The notes beneath the pieces were generated by a model that saw nothing but the letters and a program-made list of their open reading frames with translations, had not been told where the DNA came from and did not search any database. A stretch of DNA of 32,939 nucleotides, taken from an uncultured Eubacteriales bacterium. Lineage in GTDB: Bacteria; Bacillota; Clostridia; Oscillospirales; Acutalibacteraceae. The translations under genes and the position numbers were made by a program. The stretch is taken from the NCBI GenBank assembly GCA_900317765.1, contig ONID01000033.1, forward strand, positions 1-32,939, written 5' to 3'. Of the stretch, positions 15,838 to 23,207 are shown piece after piece (the first letter of the stretch is position 1; each line of letters opens with the position of its first letter).

Positions 15838-15945
15838 AGGACAAAAAAAACAGTCCTATCCGAAAAATGGGGTATAGCTGATCTTCGGTTTTTCCATTAT
15901 CTGTTTTCAACTGAGATATTTTTATGTCTTATCGCGTATTTTTAA

Positions 15946-16071
15946 AGAAAAAAGAATAAAGAATAGAGAATAAAGAATAATACAGAAACGCCGACGGAGG
16001 TTATCTTCTTCATATTATTCTTTATTATTTTTTCTCTGTTCTTTATTCTTTGAGCCGCGTCAGCGGCGTTT
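15946..16071. repeat. AT-rich inverted repeat element next to tRNA-Leu
   Basis: The left arm is built from AAAGAATAAAGAATAGAGAA units (15946-15981) and the right arm from the complementary TTATTCTTT-type units (16013-16051). A CAGAAACGCCG / CGGCGTTTCTG pair lies inside the left arm and outside the right arm. The element directly abuts the 3' end of the tRNA gene. Together with related stretches at 18600-18735 and 32409-32470 it looks like a dispersed non-coding repeat (MITE-like). The GCCGC/GCGGC hairpin at its tRNA end (16052-16068) could serve as the tRNA terminator. The rest of the gap 15520-16072 holds only the terminators described separately. Confidence 0.55.
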
Positions 16072-16072
16072 C

Positions 16073-16155
16073 TGGTGCGGGTAACAGGACTTGAACCTGC
16101 ACGGTTGCCCACCAGATCCTAAGTCTGGCGTGTCTGCCAATTCCACCATACCCGC
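16073..16155 (-). tRNA. tRNA-Leu (anticodon UAG)
   Basis: An 83-nt gene including an encoded CCA. The acceptor stem GCGGGTA pairs with TACCCGC, the discriminator is A, the T-loop is GTTCAAGTC, and the anticodon loop CTTAGGA gives anticodon TAG (reads CUA/CUG-type Leu codons). The extended variable arm fits a leucine tRNA. It has its own promoter just upstream. Confidence 0.95.
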
Positions 16156-16177
16156 CTATTCAAACTGAACATTTGAC

Positions 16178-16206
16178 ATTATACCACATGCTTTTGTAAT
16201 AATCAA
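16178..16206 (-). promoter_or_regulatory. Promoter of tRNA-Leu
   Basis: Reverse-strand TTGATT (16201-16206), a 17-base spacer, then TGGTATAAT with TATAAT at 16178-16183. The extended -10 adds support. The predicted start is about 15 bases upstream of the tRNA 5' end. Confidence 0.7.
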
Positions 16207-16220
16207 GTGTTTTTTTGGGG

Positions 16221-16258
16221 TTTTTATGTGACGTTGTTTAAGGTTTTTTTATGTGACG
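16221..16258 (+). repeat. Direct repeat of TTTTTATGTGACG
   Basis: Two identical 13-base copies, 16221-16233 and 16246-16258, one start every 25 bases, lie between the divergent tRNA and esterase promoters. They could be a regulator site or a short duplication. Confidence 0.4.
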
Positions 16259-16288
16259 GATTCTCTATCAAAATTAACAACTTCCAAA

Positions 16289-16317
16289 TTGACATACACC
16301 CGCAGAAATGCTATTAT
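16289..16317 (+). promoter_or_regulatory. Promoter of the esterase-like/rarA operon
   Basis: TTGACA (16289-16294), a 17-base spacer, TATTAT (16312-16317). The predicted start near 16324 excludes the upstream ATG at 16308 as the start codon of the next gene. Confidence 0.65.
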
Positions 16318-16361
16318 ATAATCTGAATGTTTATGTGTCAATGAAAGGAACGGATGAAAAA

Positions 16362-17132
16362 ATGGCAGTTTTACAAGGCAGTTTCTTATCCTCTGAAATA
16401 GGCAGGCTCTCGCATTTTACGGTGATTCTTCCCCACGACACCGTCACCAATCCTCCTTCAAACGGATACCCTGTGCTGTATATTCTTCCCGGCAGAACGG
16501 ACGACTGCAATACCTGGCTCTATCGCACCAATATCGAGCGGTACGCCTATTTCAAGGGTGTGGCTGTCGTGATCCCCAGCGGAGATGGGAGCTTCTACGC
16601 CAATATGGCCAATGGCAGCCGGTATTTTACCATGATCACCAAGGAACTCCCCGAGGTGGTGCGCAACATGTTCCGCGTGGGATTCAGCCGACAGCATACC
16701 TACATCTGCGGGGCAGCCATGGGCGGCTACGGTGCGCTTCGCTGCGCGCTCACCTTTCCGGAACAGTATGCGGGCTGCATTGCGCTTTCGCCCATCGCTG
16801 ACATCGAGGATTTTGTCAACAAGGAAATCAGCGCAGGCAAAACCGATTGCTGGCGGGCGATTCTCGGCGACAGAATGCTGGTTCCCAGGGACATGGAACT
16901 CCTCAACCTTGTCAGCGAAAGCCATACCTATTCCCAGATACATCCGCTGATTTATCTCGCCTGCGGCAAACGCGACGAGCTTTATCCCTCCGTCGTGCGG
17001 CTGCGCGATATGTTCGACCGCGCCAAAATGGACTTCATCTTTGAACAGGCTGACGCCGGTCACGAATGGGGCTTCTGGGACGTTGCCGTTCAGCGCGGTC
17101 TGGATGCGGTCATCCCTGACAAGGGCAGGTAA
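16362..17132 (+). CDS. Esterase-family alpha/beta hydrolase lacking the nucleophile serine
   Basis: About 256 residues, of the putative esterase / S-formylglutathione-hydrolase-like family (VLYILPGRTDDCNTWL, then LACGKRDELYPSV with the acid residue, and GHEWGFWD with the base histidine). The nucleophile elbow, normally G-x-S-M-G-G-Y-G-A, reads GAAMGGYGA; the codons at the elbow are GGG GCA GCC ATG, so the serine position is alanine (near 16715). Aspartate and histidine of the triad remain. It is therefore predicted inactive as a standard serine esterase and may be a binding or regulatory pseudoenzyme (inference). The ATG at 16362 with AAAGGA upstream is chosen because the promoter places the transcript start near 16324; ATG 16341 is possible. 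rarA follows with no terminator. Confidence 0.8.
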   Translation: MAVLQGSFLSSEIGRLSHFTVILPHDTVTNPPSNGYPVLYILPGRTDDCNTWLYRTNIERYAYFKGVAVVIPSGDGSFYANMANGSRYFTMITKELPEVVRNMFRVGFSRQHTYICGAAMGGYGALRCALTFPEQYAGCIALSPIADIEDFVNKEISAGKTDCWRAILGDRMLVPRDMELLNLVSESHTYSQIHPLIYLACGKRDELYPSVVRLRDMFDRAKMDFIFEQADAGHEWGFWDVAVQRGLDAVIPDKGR

Positions 17133-17195
17133 GTGACTTTATGTCCGTACTCCAAACTCAGAATAAAGCAATTGAAAGGCGGTTATGGAAAAACT

Positions 17196-18497
17196 ATGGC
17201 TTCACCGCTTGCGGACAGGATACGTCCGAAGGAAATAGACGACATGATCGGGCAGCGCCACCTGTTAGGTGAAAACTGCGCCCTTCGCAAAATCATCGAA
17301 TCGGGCAGCATCCCCAACATGGTATTTTACGGGCCTCCGGGCATCGGAAAGACCACACTGGCAGGCATTATCGCCGCCAAGACCAACCGCCGTCTGCACA
17401 GGCTCAACGGCACTACCGCTTCCACCAAGGACATCAAGGACATCGTGGACGAACTGGATACCTTCATGGCACAGAACGGGATTCTGCTCTACCTTGACGA
17501 GATTCAGTATTTTACAAAAAAGCAGCAGCAGACGCTTCTGGAATTCATCGAGAACGGGAAAATCACTCTCATCGCTTCCACCACGGAGAATCCCTATTTT
17601 TACGTATATTCCGCTATCCTCAGCCGTTCCACTGTGTTTGAATTCAAGCCCGTGCCGCCGGAAGAAGTGGAACGCGGCGTGAAACGCGCCTTTGCCTTTA
17701 TGGAGAAGGAACTCGGCGAGAGATTCGAGATCGAGGAAGGCGTATGCAAGGCTATCGCCATCGGCTGCGGCGGCGACGTGCGCAAATCGCTCAATTCGGT
17801 GGAACTGTGCGTCATGTCCTGCGTGCCGGAAAACGGCGTGCGGAAGATTTCGCTCGACAGGGCAAAGGAGCTGTCCCAGCGCAGCGCCTTCCGCTACGAC
17901 AGGGACGGAGAGGAGCATTACGACATTCTCTCCGCGTTCCAGAAATCCCTGCGCGGTTCCGATCCGGACGCGGCGATTCACTACCTTGCCCGATTGATCG
18001 AGGCGAACGACCTTCCCTCCATCTGCCGACGGCTGATGGTCTGCACCTGCGAGGACGTCGGACTTGCCTATCCGCAGCTCATTCCTATCGTGAAATCCTG
18101 TATTGACGCGGCACTCATGGTGGGACTTCCCGAGGCGAGGATTCCCCTTGCCGACGCGGTGGTGCTGGTGGCAACCGCTCCCAAATCCAATTCCGCCTAC
18201 CTTGCCGTTGACGCTGCGCTCGCCGACATCCGCGCCGGAAAGGTAGGCTCCATTCCCCGACAGCTGCAAAACAAGCACTTCGACGGCGAGGACGCGGCGG
18301 TCAAGGGGCAGCATTATCTTTATCCCCATGACTTCCCGAATCACTATGTGAAGCAGCAGTATCTTCCCGACATGCTGAAAAACGCGCATTATTACGACTT
18401 CGGCGAAAACAAGAACGAAGAATCAAAAACGGCGGCAAATAAATTGACAACTTTGCGCCGGATTATGTCCGAATTTTGTTGCTTTGTACGTTTTTAA
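17196..18497 (+). CDS. rarA: RarA/MgsA-type AAA+ ATPase, replication-associated recombination protein
   Basis: About 433 residues from ATG 17196. The family start MASPLADRIRPKEIDDMIGQ is clear. Walker A is GPPGIGKTT near residue 47, Walker B LLYLDEIQ near 100, sensor 1 ASTTENPYF near 130, followed by the RarA C-terminal region (SLNSVELC, DLPSICRRLMVCTCEDVGLAYPQ, YPHDFPNHYVKQQYLP). RarA acts at stalled replication forks and binds SSB and DNA ends. The frame is open to a GTG at 17133 directly after the esterase stop, but the conserved N-terminus begins at 17196. The last 20 residues (LRRIMSEFCCFVRF) are not typical of the family, which usually ends soon after the YYDFGENK segment. The 3' end may have been altered by the repeat insertion downstream. 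Confidence 0.9.
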   Translation: MASPLADRIRPKEIDDMIGQRHLLGENCALRKIIESGSIPNMVFYGPPGIGKTTLAGIIAAKTNRRLHRLNGTTASTKDIKDIVDELDTFMAQNGILLYLDEIQYFTKKQQQTLLEFIENGKITLIASTTENPYFYVYSAILSRSTVFEFKPVPPEEVERGVKRAFAFMEKELGERFEIEEGVCKAIAIGCGGDVRKSLNSVELCVMSCVPENGVRKISLDRAKELSQRSAFRYDRDGEEHYDILSAFQKSLRGSDPDAAIHYLARLIEANDLPSICRRLMVCTCEDVGLAYPQLIPIVKSCIDAALMVGLPEARIPLADAVVLVATAPKSNSAYLAVDAALADIRAGKVGSIPRQLQNKHFDGEDAAVKGQHYLYPHDFPNHYVKQQYLPDMLKNAHYYDFGENKNEESKTAANKLTTLRRIMSEFCCFVRF

Positions 18498-18501
18498 GCC
18501 G

Positions 18502-18519
18502 AAGGGAAATTATTCCCTT
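18502..18519 (+). terminator. Short hairpin after rarA
   Basis: AAGGGAA pairs with TTCCCTT around a 4-base loop (ATTA), five bases after the rarA stop. No full T-run follows, and the right arm overlaps the -35 box of the next promoter. Confidence 0.35.
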
Positions 18520-18547
18520 TACAATGATCATGAAAATATGATATAAT
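18518..18547 (+). promoter_or_regulatory. Promoter of the ABC-F gene
   Basis: TTTACA (18518-18523), an 18-base spacer, TATAAT (18542-18547). The predicted start near 18554 gives a leader of about 230 bases before the ABC-F start codon. Confidence 0.6.
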
Positions 18548-18550
18548 TCT

Positions 18551-18587
18551 TACCGTGCGTGTATTCTGTGAAAGATGCCGCACGGTA
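18551..18587 (+). promoter_or_regulatory. 5'-terminal hairpin in the ABC-F leader
   Basis: A 9-bp perfect stem, TACCGTGCG with CGCACGGTA, and a 19-base loop, located exactly at the predicted 5' end of the transcript. ABC-F genes are often controlled by leader attenuation, and a 5' hairpin can also protect the RNA. No leader peptide was clear. Confidence 0.35.
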
Positions 18588-18599
18588 AAATAGCAGTAA

Positions 18600-18735
18600 G
18601 GTAATAGATAATAGATAAGAAATAATAACGAATAGTTAGAAGGAAGGCGCATTCGCGCCTTGAAAAAAAATAATCCAACGCCGCAGGCGTTCATTTTCTA
18701 TTATCTATTATTTATTCTTTATTCTCTATTATCTT
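18600..18735. repeat. TAATAGATAA-type inverted repeat element with two hairpins
   Basis: The left arm (GTAATAGATAATAGATAAG, 18600-18618 and onward) and right arm (CTATTATCTATTATTTATTC, 18698-18717 and onward to 18735) are imperfect inverted copies. Between them are two perfect hairpins: AAGGCGC-ATTC-GCGCCTT (18644-18661) and AACGCC-GCA-GGCGTT (18677-18691). The first has the same framing (GGAAGG before, CCTTGAAA after) as the hairpin at 32453-32468. It lies inside the ABC-F leader. Confidence 0.6.
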
Positions 18736-18783
18736 AGCGAACGAATGTGAGCGCATTATACCACCCAAGGAGGAACGTCAAGA

Positions 18784-20391
18784 ATGATTACGGTATCCAA
18801 TGTAAGCCTGAATTTCGGCGGAACGAACCTTTTTAAAGACGTCAATTTAAAATTCACCCCCGGCAACTGCTACGGCATTATCGGCGCAAACGGCGCGGGC
18901 AAATCCACCTTTCTGAAAATCCTCTCGGGAGAACTGGAGCCTTCTACCGGCGAAGTGACTATCCCGAAGGAAATGAGAATGTCCATCCTCAAGCAGAACC
19001 ACTTTGCCTACAACGACTATTCCATCATGGACACTGTCATCATGGGCAATCCGAGACTCTATCAGATCATTCAGGAAAAGGACGCGCTCTATTCCAAGCC
19101 GGATTTCACCGAGGAGGACGGCATCAAAGCCTCCGAGCTGGAGGGCGAATTTGCCGAGCTCAACGGCTGGGACGCGGAAACAGACGTCTCCAAGCTGCTC
19201 AGCGGTCTGGGCTTGGGCGACGTGGATCCCTACGCCACACTCAGCACCCTCAACGACCGCGACAAGATCAAGGTGCTGCTTGCGCAGGCGCTTTTCGGAC
19301 AGCCCGAAATCATCCTGCTCGACGAGCCGACCAACCATCTGGACATCCAGGCGATCAAGTGGCTGGAGGATTTCCTCATGGACTATGTGGGAACGGTCAT
19401 TGTCGTGTCGCATGACCGCCACTTCCTCAACAATGTCTGCACCCACATCGTCGATATCGACTACACCAAGATCAAGATGTACGTCGGCAACTACGACTTC
19501 TGGTATCATTCCAGCCAGCTCATGCAGCGACTTCTCAACGACCAGAACAAGAAGCGCGAGGACAAGATCAAGGAACTGCAATCCTTCATCGAGCGCTTTT
19601 CCGCCAACAAATCCAAGGCCAAGCAGGCCACCGCACGCCGCAAGCTGCTCGACAAGCTGACGGTGGAGGAAATGCCCGCTTCCAGCAGAAAATATCCCTT
19701 TGTCGTCTTCAACATGGACAGAGAAGCCGGCAAGGAAATTCTCTGGGTAGAAGGTCTGACCAAGACGGTCAACGGCGTGAAGGTGCTCAACAACGTCTCC
19801 TTCCGCGTCAACAAGGGCGACAAGATCGCCTTCGTGGGCGACAACGAGATCGCCAACACCACCCTTTTCCAGATACTCATGGGCGAAATGGAACCCGACG
19901 AAGGCTCCTTCAAATGGGGCGTCAGCACCACACAGTCCTATTTCCAGAAGGACAGCTCGGAATACTTCAACGACTGCGAGCTCACCATCATCGACTGGCT
20001 GGCGCAGTATGCGCCCGACGCCTTGCAGACCACCCTGCGCGGCTTCCTCGGCAAAATGCTCTTTTCCGGCGACGACGTGCTGAAGCCCGTTAATGTCCTC
20101 TCCGGCGGTGAAAAGGTGCGCTGCATGCTGTCCAGAATGATGATGTTCGGCTCCAATGTGCTTGTCATGGACCAGCCCACCAACCACCTCGACCTGGAAA
20201 GCATTACCGCTGTCAACGACGGACTCATCGCCTTCAAGGGCAACATTCTCTTTGCGTCCCACGACCACCAGTTCATTCAGACGGTGGCTGACAGGATCAT
20301 TGAGATCATGGACGAGGGCTGCATTGACAGAATGATGTGCTACGACGATTATATCGAAGCACGTCCCTCGATCATTGCTTCGAGAAAATAA
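18784..20391 (+). CDS. ABC-F family ATPase (YkpA/YbiT-like)
   Basis: A 535-residue soluble protein with two ABC domains and the ABC-F linker (NKKREDKIKELQSFIERF, residues about 258-300), no membrane segments. NBD1 has a good Walker A (GANGAGKST, 34-42) and Walker B (ILLLDEPTNHLD), but its signature reads LNDRDK instead of LSGGQ. NBD2 has a good signature (LSGGEK), but its Walker A is degenerate (GDNEIANTT, Asn358 in place of the lysine) and its catalytic Glu is Gln464 (MDQPTNHLD). So only one composite ATP site, NBD1 Walker plus NBD2 signature, looks competent. ABC-F proteins act on the ribosome as translation factors or antibiotic-protection factors; this length and start fit the YkpA/YbiT branch rather than a known resistance protein. 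AAGGAGG lies ten bases before the ATG. Confidence 0.88.
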   Translation: MITVSNVSLNFGGTNLFKDVNLKFTPGNCYGIIGANGAGKSTFLKILSGELEPSTGEVTIPKEMRMSILKQNHFAYNDYSIMDTVIMGNPRLYQIIQEKDALYSKPDFTEEDGIKASELEGEFAELNGWDAETDVSKLLSGLGLGDVDPYATLSTLNDRDKIKVLLAQALFGQPEIILLDEPTNHLDIQAIKWLEDFLMDYVGTVIVVSHDRHFLNNVCTHIVDIDYTKIKMYVGNYDFWYHSSQLMQRLLNDQNKKREDKIKELQSFIERFSANKSKAKQATARRKLLDKLTVEEMPASSRKYPFVVFNMDREAGKEILWVEGLTKTVNGVKVLNNVSFRVNKGDKIAFVGDNEIANTTLFQILMGEMEPDEGSFKWGVSTTQSYFQKDSSEYFNDCELTIIDWLAQYAPDALQTTLRGFLGKMLFSGDDVLKPVNVLSGGEKVRCMLSRMMMFGSNVLVMDQPTNHLDLESITAVNDGLIAFKGNILFASHDHQFIQTVADRIIEIMDEGCIDRMMCYDDYIEARPSIIASRK

Positions 20392-20512
20392 GACTGAGGA
20401 ACTGTGCAGAATTTAATCCGTCGTTTGTTGCCGAAAAGCATAGTATCCTTCGTCTTTCTGACGGGTTAAAATGTATTAATTATTTCTGCACACAAAAAAA
20501 TTGGAATAAAAT

Positions 20513-20558
20513 CAGACTCGGCGGTTGAATTGGTAAATCGCCGAGTCTGTTTATTTTC
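20513..20558 (+). terminator. Intrinsic terminator after the ABC-F gene
   Basis: An 11-bp perfect stem (CAGACTCGGCG with CGCCGAGTCTG), 15-base loop, then TTTATTTTCTA. It lies 120 bases past the ABC-F stop. The stretch 20392-20512 holds nothing recognisable. Confidence 0.8.
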
Positions 20559-20623
20559 TAAAAGGAAAAACCGTTAACTATTAATAAAAAACGACAAATT
20601 ATTGTTTTTTTTTCAAAATGGTA

Positions 20624-20652
20624 TTGCCTACACCTTTATTTTAGAGTATAAT
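20624..20652 (+). promoter_or_regulatory. Promoter of the serine hydrolase gene
   Basis: TTGCCT (20624-20629), a 17-base spacer, TATAAT (20647-20652). The start codon follows 35 bases later. Confidence 0.6.
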
Positions 20653-20687
20653 TATTTGCAAAAGGTGAAAATAGGACGGTAGTATAT

Positions 20688-22142
20688 ATGAAGAAATCTT
20701 TTGTAAAAGCGGAGAGACCTTTTATCCTGCTGCTTTCTGTCGTCAATATCTGTTTTGTCGCGGCCTGCGTCATCGCCTCTGTTTATCTGCATTCCACTTC
20801 CGGCGTCGTTGTGTCGGAACCGGGCACGGAACAGGCGACCGAACCCGTTAAGAGAATGTCCGCGCCTACTGCGGATGAAGGCGACGACACCATCGGCACG
20901 TTATATGTGAAGATTACAGGGCAGTCGGTCGTTCTGTTCGATGAAGACATTGACAGCGGTTCAGGTTATGCCGAAGTGAAAATCGGCAGCAAATATAAAT
21001 ACATCGACGAAAAAACCGATCCGCTCGGGAACAAGTGGTACAAATTCCAGTACACTTCCGAGAAAACCGGCTGGGTCAACGAAAACAGCGCGGCACTCAT
21101 TCTCACGCCGCCCAAGGGCAAGGAATCCATCCGTGATCATGTGGCTGAGGTCGGAAAGAAATACGGCGCGGTCGGTATTCAGGTGGCTGTCATTCACCGC
21201 GGCATGGTGGGTGAGACATACGAATACGGGTATGCCACCAAGCCCTCCGTTCCGATGGGCGTGGATAACAAGGCCAGAGCCGCTTCCGTCACAAAGGTCG
21301 TTGTCGGCATGAACGCCATGAAAATGCGCGAGGAAGGCATTATCGACCTTGACGCCGACATTTCGGAATACTGGAACACCCGGATCGCCAAGCCCACAAC
21401 GCTCCGTCAGATTCTGTCACACACGTCCCATCTGAAATACCTCCAGTCGTCCGCCTCCAGAAACGGCACCCTTTCACAGCTGAAATCAGCGGCTTCCTAC
21501 CGTTCGTCCAACGGCTGGCTTTACAATAACTACGCCATCGGCATTGCCGGTACGACGCTGGAAGTGGCTGCCAACAGGACTTTGCAGAGCTATGCGAATG
21601 AAAAGTTTTTTGATTCCCTCGGCATCGACGCCGCCTTCAATTCCGGCGAAATCAAGAACAAAAAGCTGATCTCCACGCTCTACAATCCCAATGACAGCGT
21701 TGCAAGAACCGCCGCGGCTTCCGCGGGCTTCGGAAAGAGAGGCGTCGGCGCCAATTCCCAGTTCTTTGCGGGCGGTCTGACCATCAGCGCCAAGGACCTT
21801 GCCAAGCTGACTGCCATTCTCGCCAACGACGGCGTGTATGACGGCGTTCGGTATCTTTCGGAGGAATCGGTTCGGCTGATGGAAACGCCCGTCTGTACAG
21901 CGGAGTCACGCGGTCATGATTTTGAGCAGTGCATACCGCTGCGTTACCAGACAGACATTTACGGTCAGAACAGAATGTATTATCACCTCGGCATCGCTTA
22001 CGGAACACTTTCCATTATCAGCTACAATCCCGATACGCGGGACGGTGTGGTTGTGATTTCCACCGGTGCCAGCCAGGTGCACGACGACAGAGGTATTTTC
22101 AAGATCTGCAGCGAAATCATTGACTACATATACAACAGTTGA
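20688..22142 (+). CDS. Membrane-anchored serine hydrolase of the class C beta-lactamase fold with SH3-like domain
   Basis: 484 residues. Residues 12-36 form a single hydrophobic segment after a basic start (MKKSFVKAER), giving an N-in membrane anchor with the rest outside. A Thr/Glu/Pro-rich linker (40-65) leads to an SH3b-like domain at about 68-135 (GNKWYKFQYTSEKTGWVNENSA). Residues 150-480 are the beta-lactamase/D-alanyl carboxypeptidase fold with all three motifs: SVTK (Ser200, Lys203), YNN (Tyr279, Asn281) and HLG (His433, Gly435). It probably acts on cell-wall peptides or esters outside the membrane; true beta-lactamase activity is not implied. It has its own promoter and a terminator after it, so it is monocistronic. 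Confidence 0.85.
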   Translation: MKKSFVKAERPFILLLSVVNICFVAACVIASVYLHSTSGVVVSEPGTEQATEPVKRMSAPTADEGDDTIGTLYVKITGQSVVLFDEDIDSGSGYAEVKIGSKYKYIDEKTDPLGNKWYKFQYTSEKTGWVNENSAALILTPPKGKESIRDHVAEVGKKYGAVGIQVAVIHRGMVGETYEYGYATKPSVPMGVDNKARAASVTKVVVGMNAMKMREEGIIDLDADISEYWNTRIAKPTTLRQILSHTSHLKYLQSSASRNGTLSQLKSAASYRSSNGWLYNNYAIGIAGTTLEVAANRTLQSYANEKFFDSLGIDAAFNSGEIKNKKLISTLYNPNDSVARTAAASAGFGKRGVGANSQFFAGGLTISAKDLAKLTAILANDGVYDGVRYLSEESVRLMETPVCTAESRGHDFEQCIPLRYQTDIYGQNRMYYHLGIAYGTLSIISYNPDTRDGVVVISTGASQVHDDRGIFKICSEIIDYIYNS

Positions 22143-22154
22143 ACAATGTAAATA

Positions 22155-22193
22155 AGAGCCTGCATGCCGTCACGGATGACGTCAGCAGGCTCT
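22155..22193. terminator. Bidirectional terminator between convergent genes
   Basis: A 9-bp perfect stem, AGAGCCTGC with GCAGGCTCT, with T-rich sequence after it on the plus strand (TTGTCTTT) and TTATTTACA on the reverse strand. It sits between the serine hydrolase and CPBP gene ends. Confidence 0.7.
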
Positions 22194-22224
22194 TTGTCTT
22201 TCGTATGACCTGTTCGGGCTGGGA

Positions 22225-23019
22225 TTATTTGACCAGATCCCCTGCCAGCAGCATCAGCATTACCGCAATGCCGTTGGTAAGCATGTGGCAGATGACCGAG
22301 CACCAGTAATTCTTGCCGAAAAACGAACACAGCGTCAGTCCCACTGCCATGGGAACGTATACCAGAATGGAGATGAACTCATTCAGATTGAATGTGAGGT
22401 GAACCGCGCCCGAGGCGTCGGTGGCAAAGAACGCAAACTGATAGATGTGGAAAAACGCAAAGAAGAATATCGACAGCACAAAGCCCATCACCTTCACCCA
22501 TGACTTGCTGCTTGCCGTCATGGAACGGGAAAGCGCGGCACGGAATACGGCTTCCTCCGTGATCGGAGCGATCAGCACGGTGAGCACGATGAGCTGTAAC
22601 GGGTATTGGTTGATCAGCTGCATGACAAGGGCGTTGTTGCTGGTGTTCTGAATCTCTCCGCGCACCAGACCGAGTATTATCTGAATGATCAGGTTGGCGA
22701 TTGAAGAACAGAAGTAGCAGACAATGGGAAGCCAGATATAAACAGCCTTGAATTCCCTGAAAAAGTTCTTGAGGTTTTCGATGAAAAATCCCCCGAAAAA
22801 CAGGAACATCAAAAGCAGCACACCGCAGTTGATGATCATGTTGATCTCCATCAGTCCGAGATTCAGGTTAAATAACTGAGAGAGAACGGAAAGCCCTTCG
22901 GCGGCAAGCTGCTCCACAAGAAAGAGCAGCAGCATCACGATGACGCCTTTTCCTGTGAGCACTGCCTCCGGTTGCAGTCTGTCGTTGTTTTGGTGCTGAC
23001 GGTAAAGCGATTTGAACAT
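22225..23019 (-). CDS. CPBP-family intramembrane metalloprotease
   Basis: 264 residues with about seven hydrophobic segments. The CPBP/CAAX-protease motifs are visible: EEAVFR (motif 1, EExxxR), FFAFFHIYQF (motif 2, FxxxH) and CHMLTN (motif 3, HxxxN). Family members cleave within membranes and are linked to prenyl-protein processing, bacteriocin self-immunity or signalling; the substrate here is unknown. The start has GGAAGGAG upstream. It has its own perfect-consensus promoter, diverging from the phosphatase gene. Confidence 0.88.
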   Translation of the reverse strand: MFKSLYRQHQNNDRLQPEAVLTGKGVIVMLLLFLVEQLAAEGLSVLSQLFNLNLGLMEINMIINCGVLLLMFLFFGGFFIENLKNFFREFKAVYIWLPIVCYFCSSIANLIIQIILGLVRGEIQNTSNNALVMQLINQYPLQLIVLTVLIAPITEEAVFRAALSRSMTASSKSWVKVMGFVLSIFFFAFFHIYQFAFFATDASGAVHLTFNLNEFISILVYVPMAVGLTLCSFFGKNYWCSVICHMLTNGIAVMLMLLAGDLVK

Positions 23020-23055
23020 TTTTGAATAAACTCCTTCCGATATTTTATTGATAAA

Positions 23056-23084
23056 ATTATAACATCAACTTTCGCTGTTGTCAA
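23056..23084 (-). promoter_or_regulatory. Consensus promoter of the CPBP gene
   Basis: Reverse-strand TTGACA (23079-23084), 17-base spacer, TATAAT (23056-23061): an exact match to the SigA consensus. Confidence 0.8.
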
Positions 23085-23136
23085 TTCTCCGATGTGTAAA
23101 ACTTCAACTTCCACGGAGGAAAAACAAAAAAATCAA

Positions 23137-23164
23137 TTGACATCACATGCAGATATGGTAAACT
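23137..23164 (+). promoter_or_regulatory. Promoter of the phosphatase-dnaE operon
   Basis: TTGACA (23137-23142), 16-base spacer, and TGGTAAACT, an extended -10 with the hexamer at 23159-23164. Confidence 0.65.
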
Positions 23165-23207
23165 AATAGTTGAATAGTCAATCAGTCTGAAACAGGTGAT
23201 TTCTGCA

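Noticed and set aside
15512..15910. 132-aa reverse-strand ORF
   Set aside because: It runs through three terminator hairpins and their A-tracts and overlaps the start of the sigma-like gene; no motif or ribosome binding site.
18600..18735. CRISPR array
   Set aside because: The AT-rich units are imperfect, directly adjacent and inverted rather than regular direct repeats with unique spacers; no cas genes nearby.
18847..20268. 473-aa antisense ORF inside the ABC-F gene
   Set aside because: A mirror of the strongly biased codon use of the ABC-F gene; Val/Leu/Glu-rich with no motifs or start signals. Similar long antisense ORFs in rarA, dnaE and the STAND gene were dismissed for the same reason.
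18784..20391. Antibiotic-resistance ABC-F protein
   Set aside because: The length, linker and degenerate second ATP site look like the YkpA/YbiT-type housekeeping branch; nothing specific to a resistance subfamily was recognised.
20688..22142. Antibiotic-resistance beta-lactamase
   Set aside because: The fold motifs are shared with many cell-wall peptidases and esterases; the N-terminal anchor and SH3-like domain fit a wall enzyme better.
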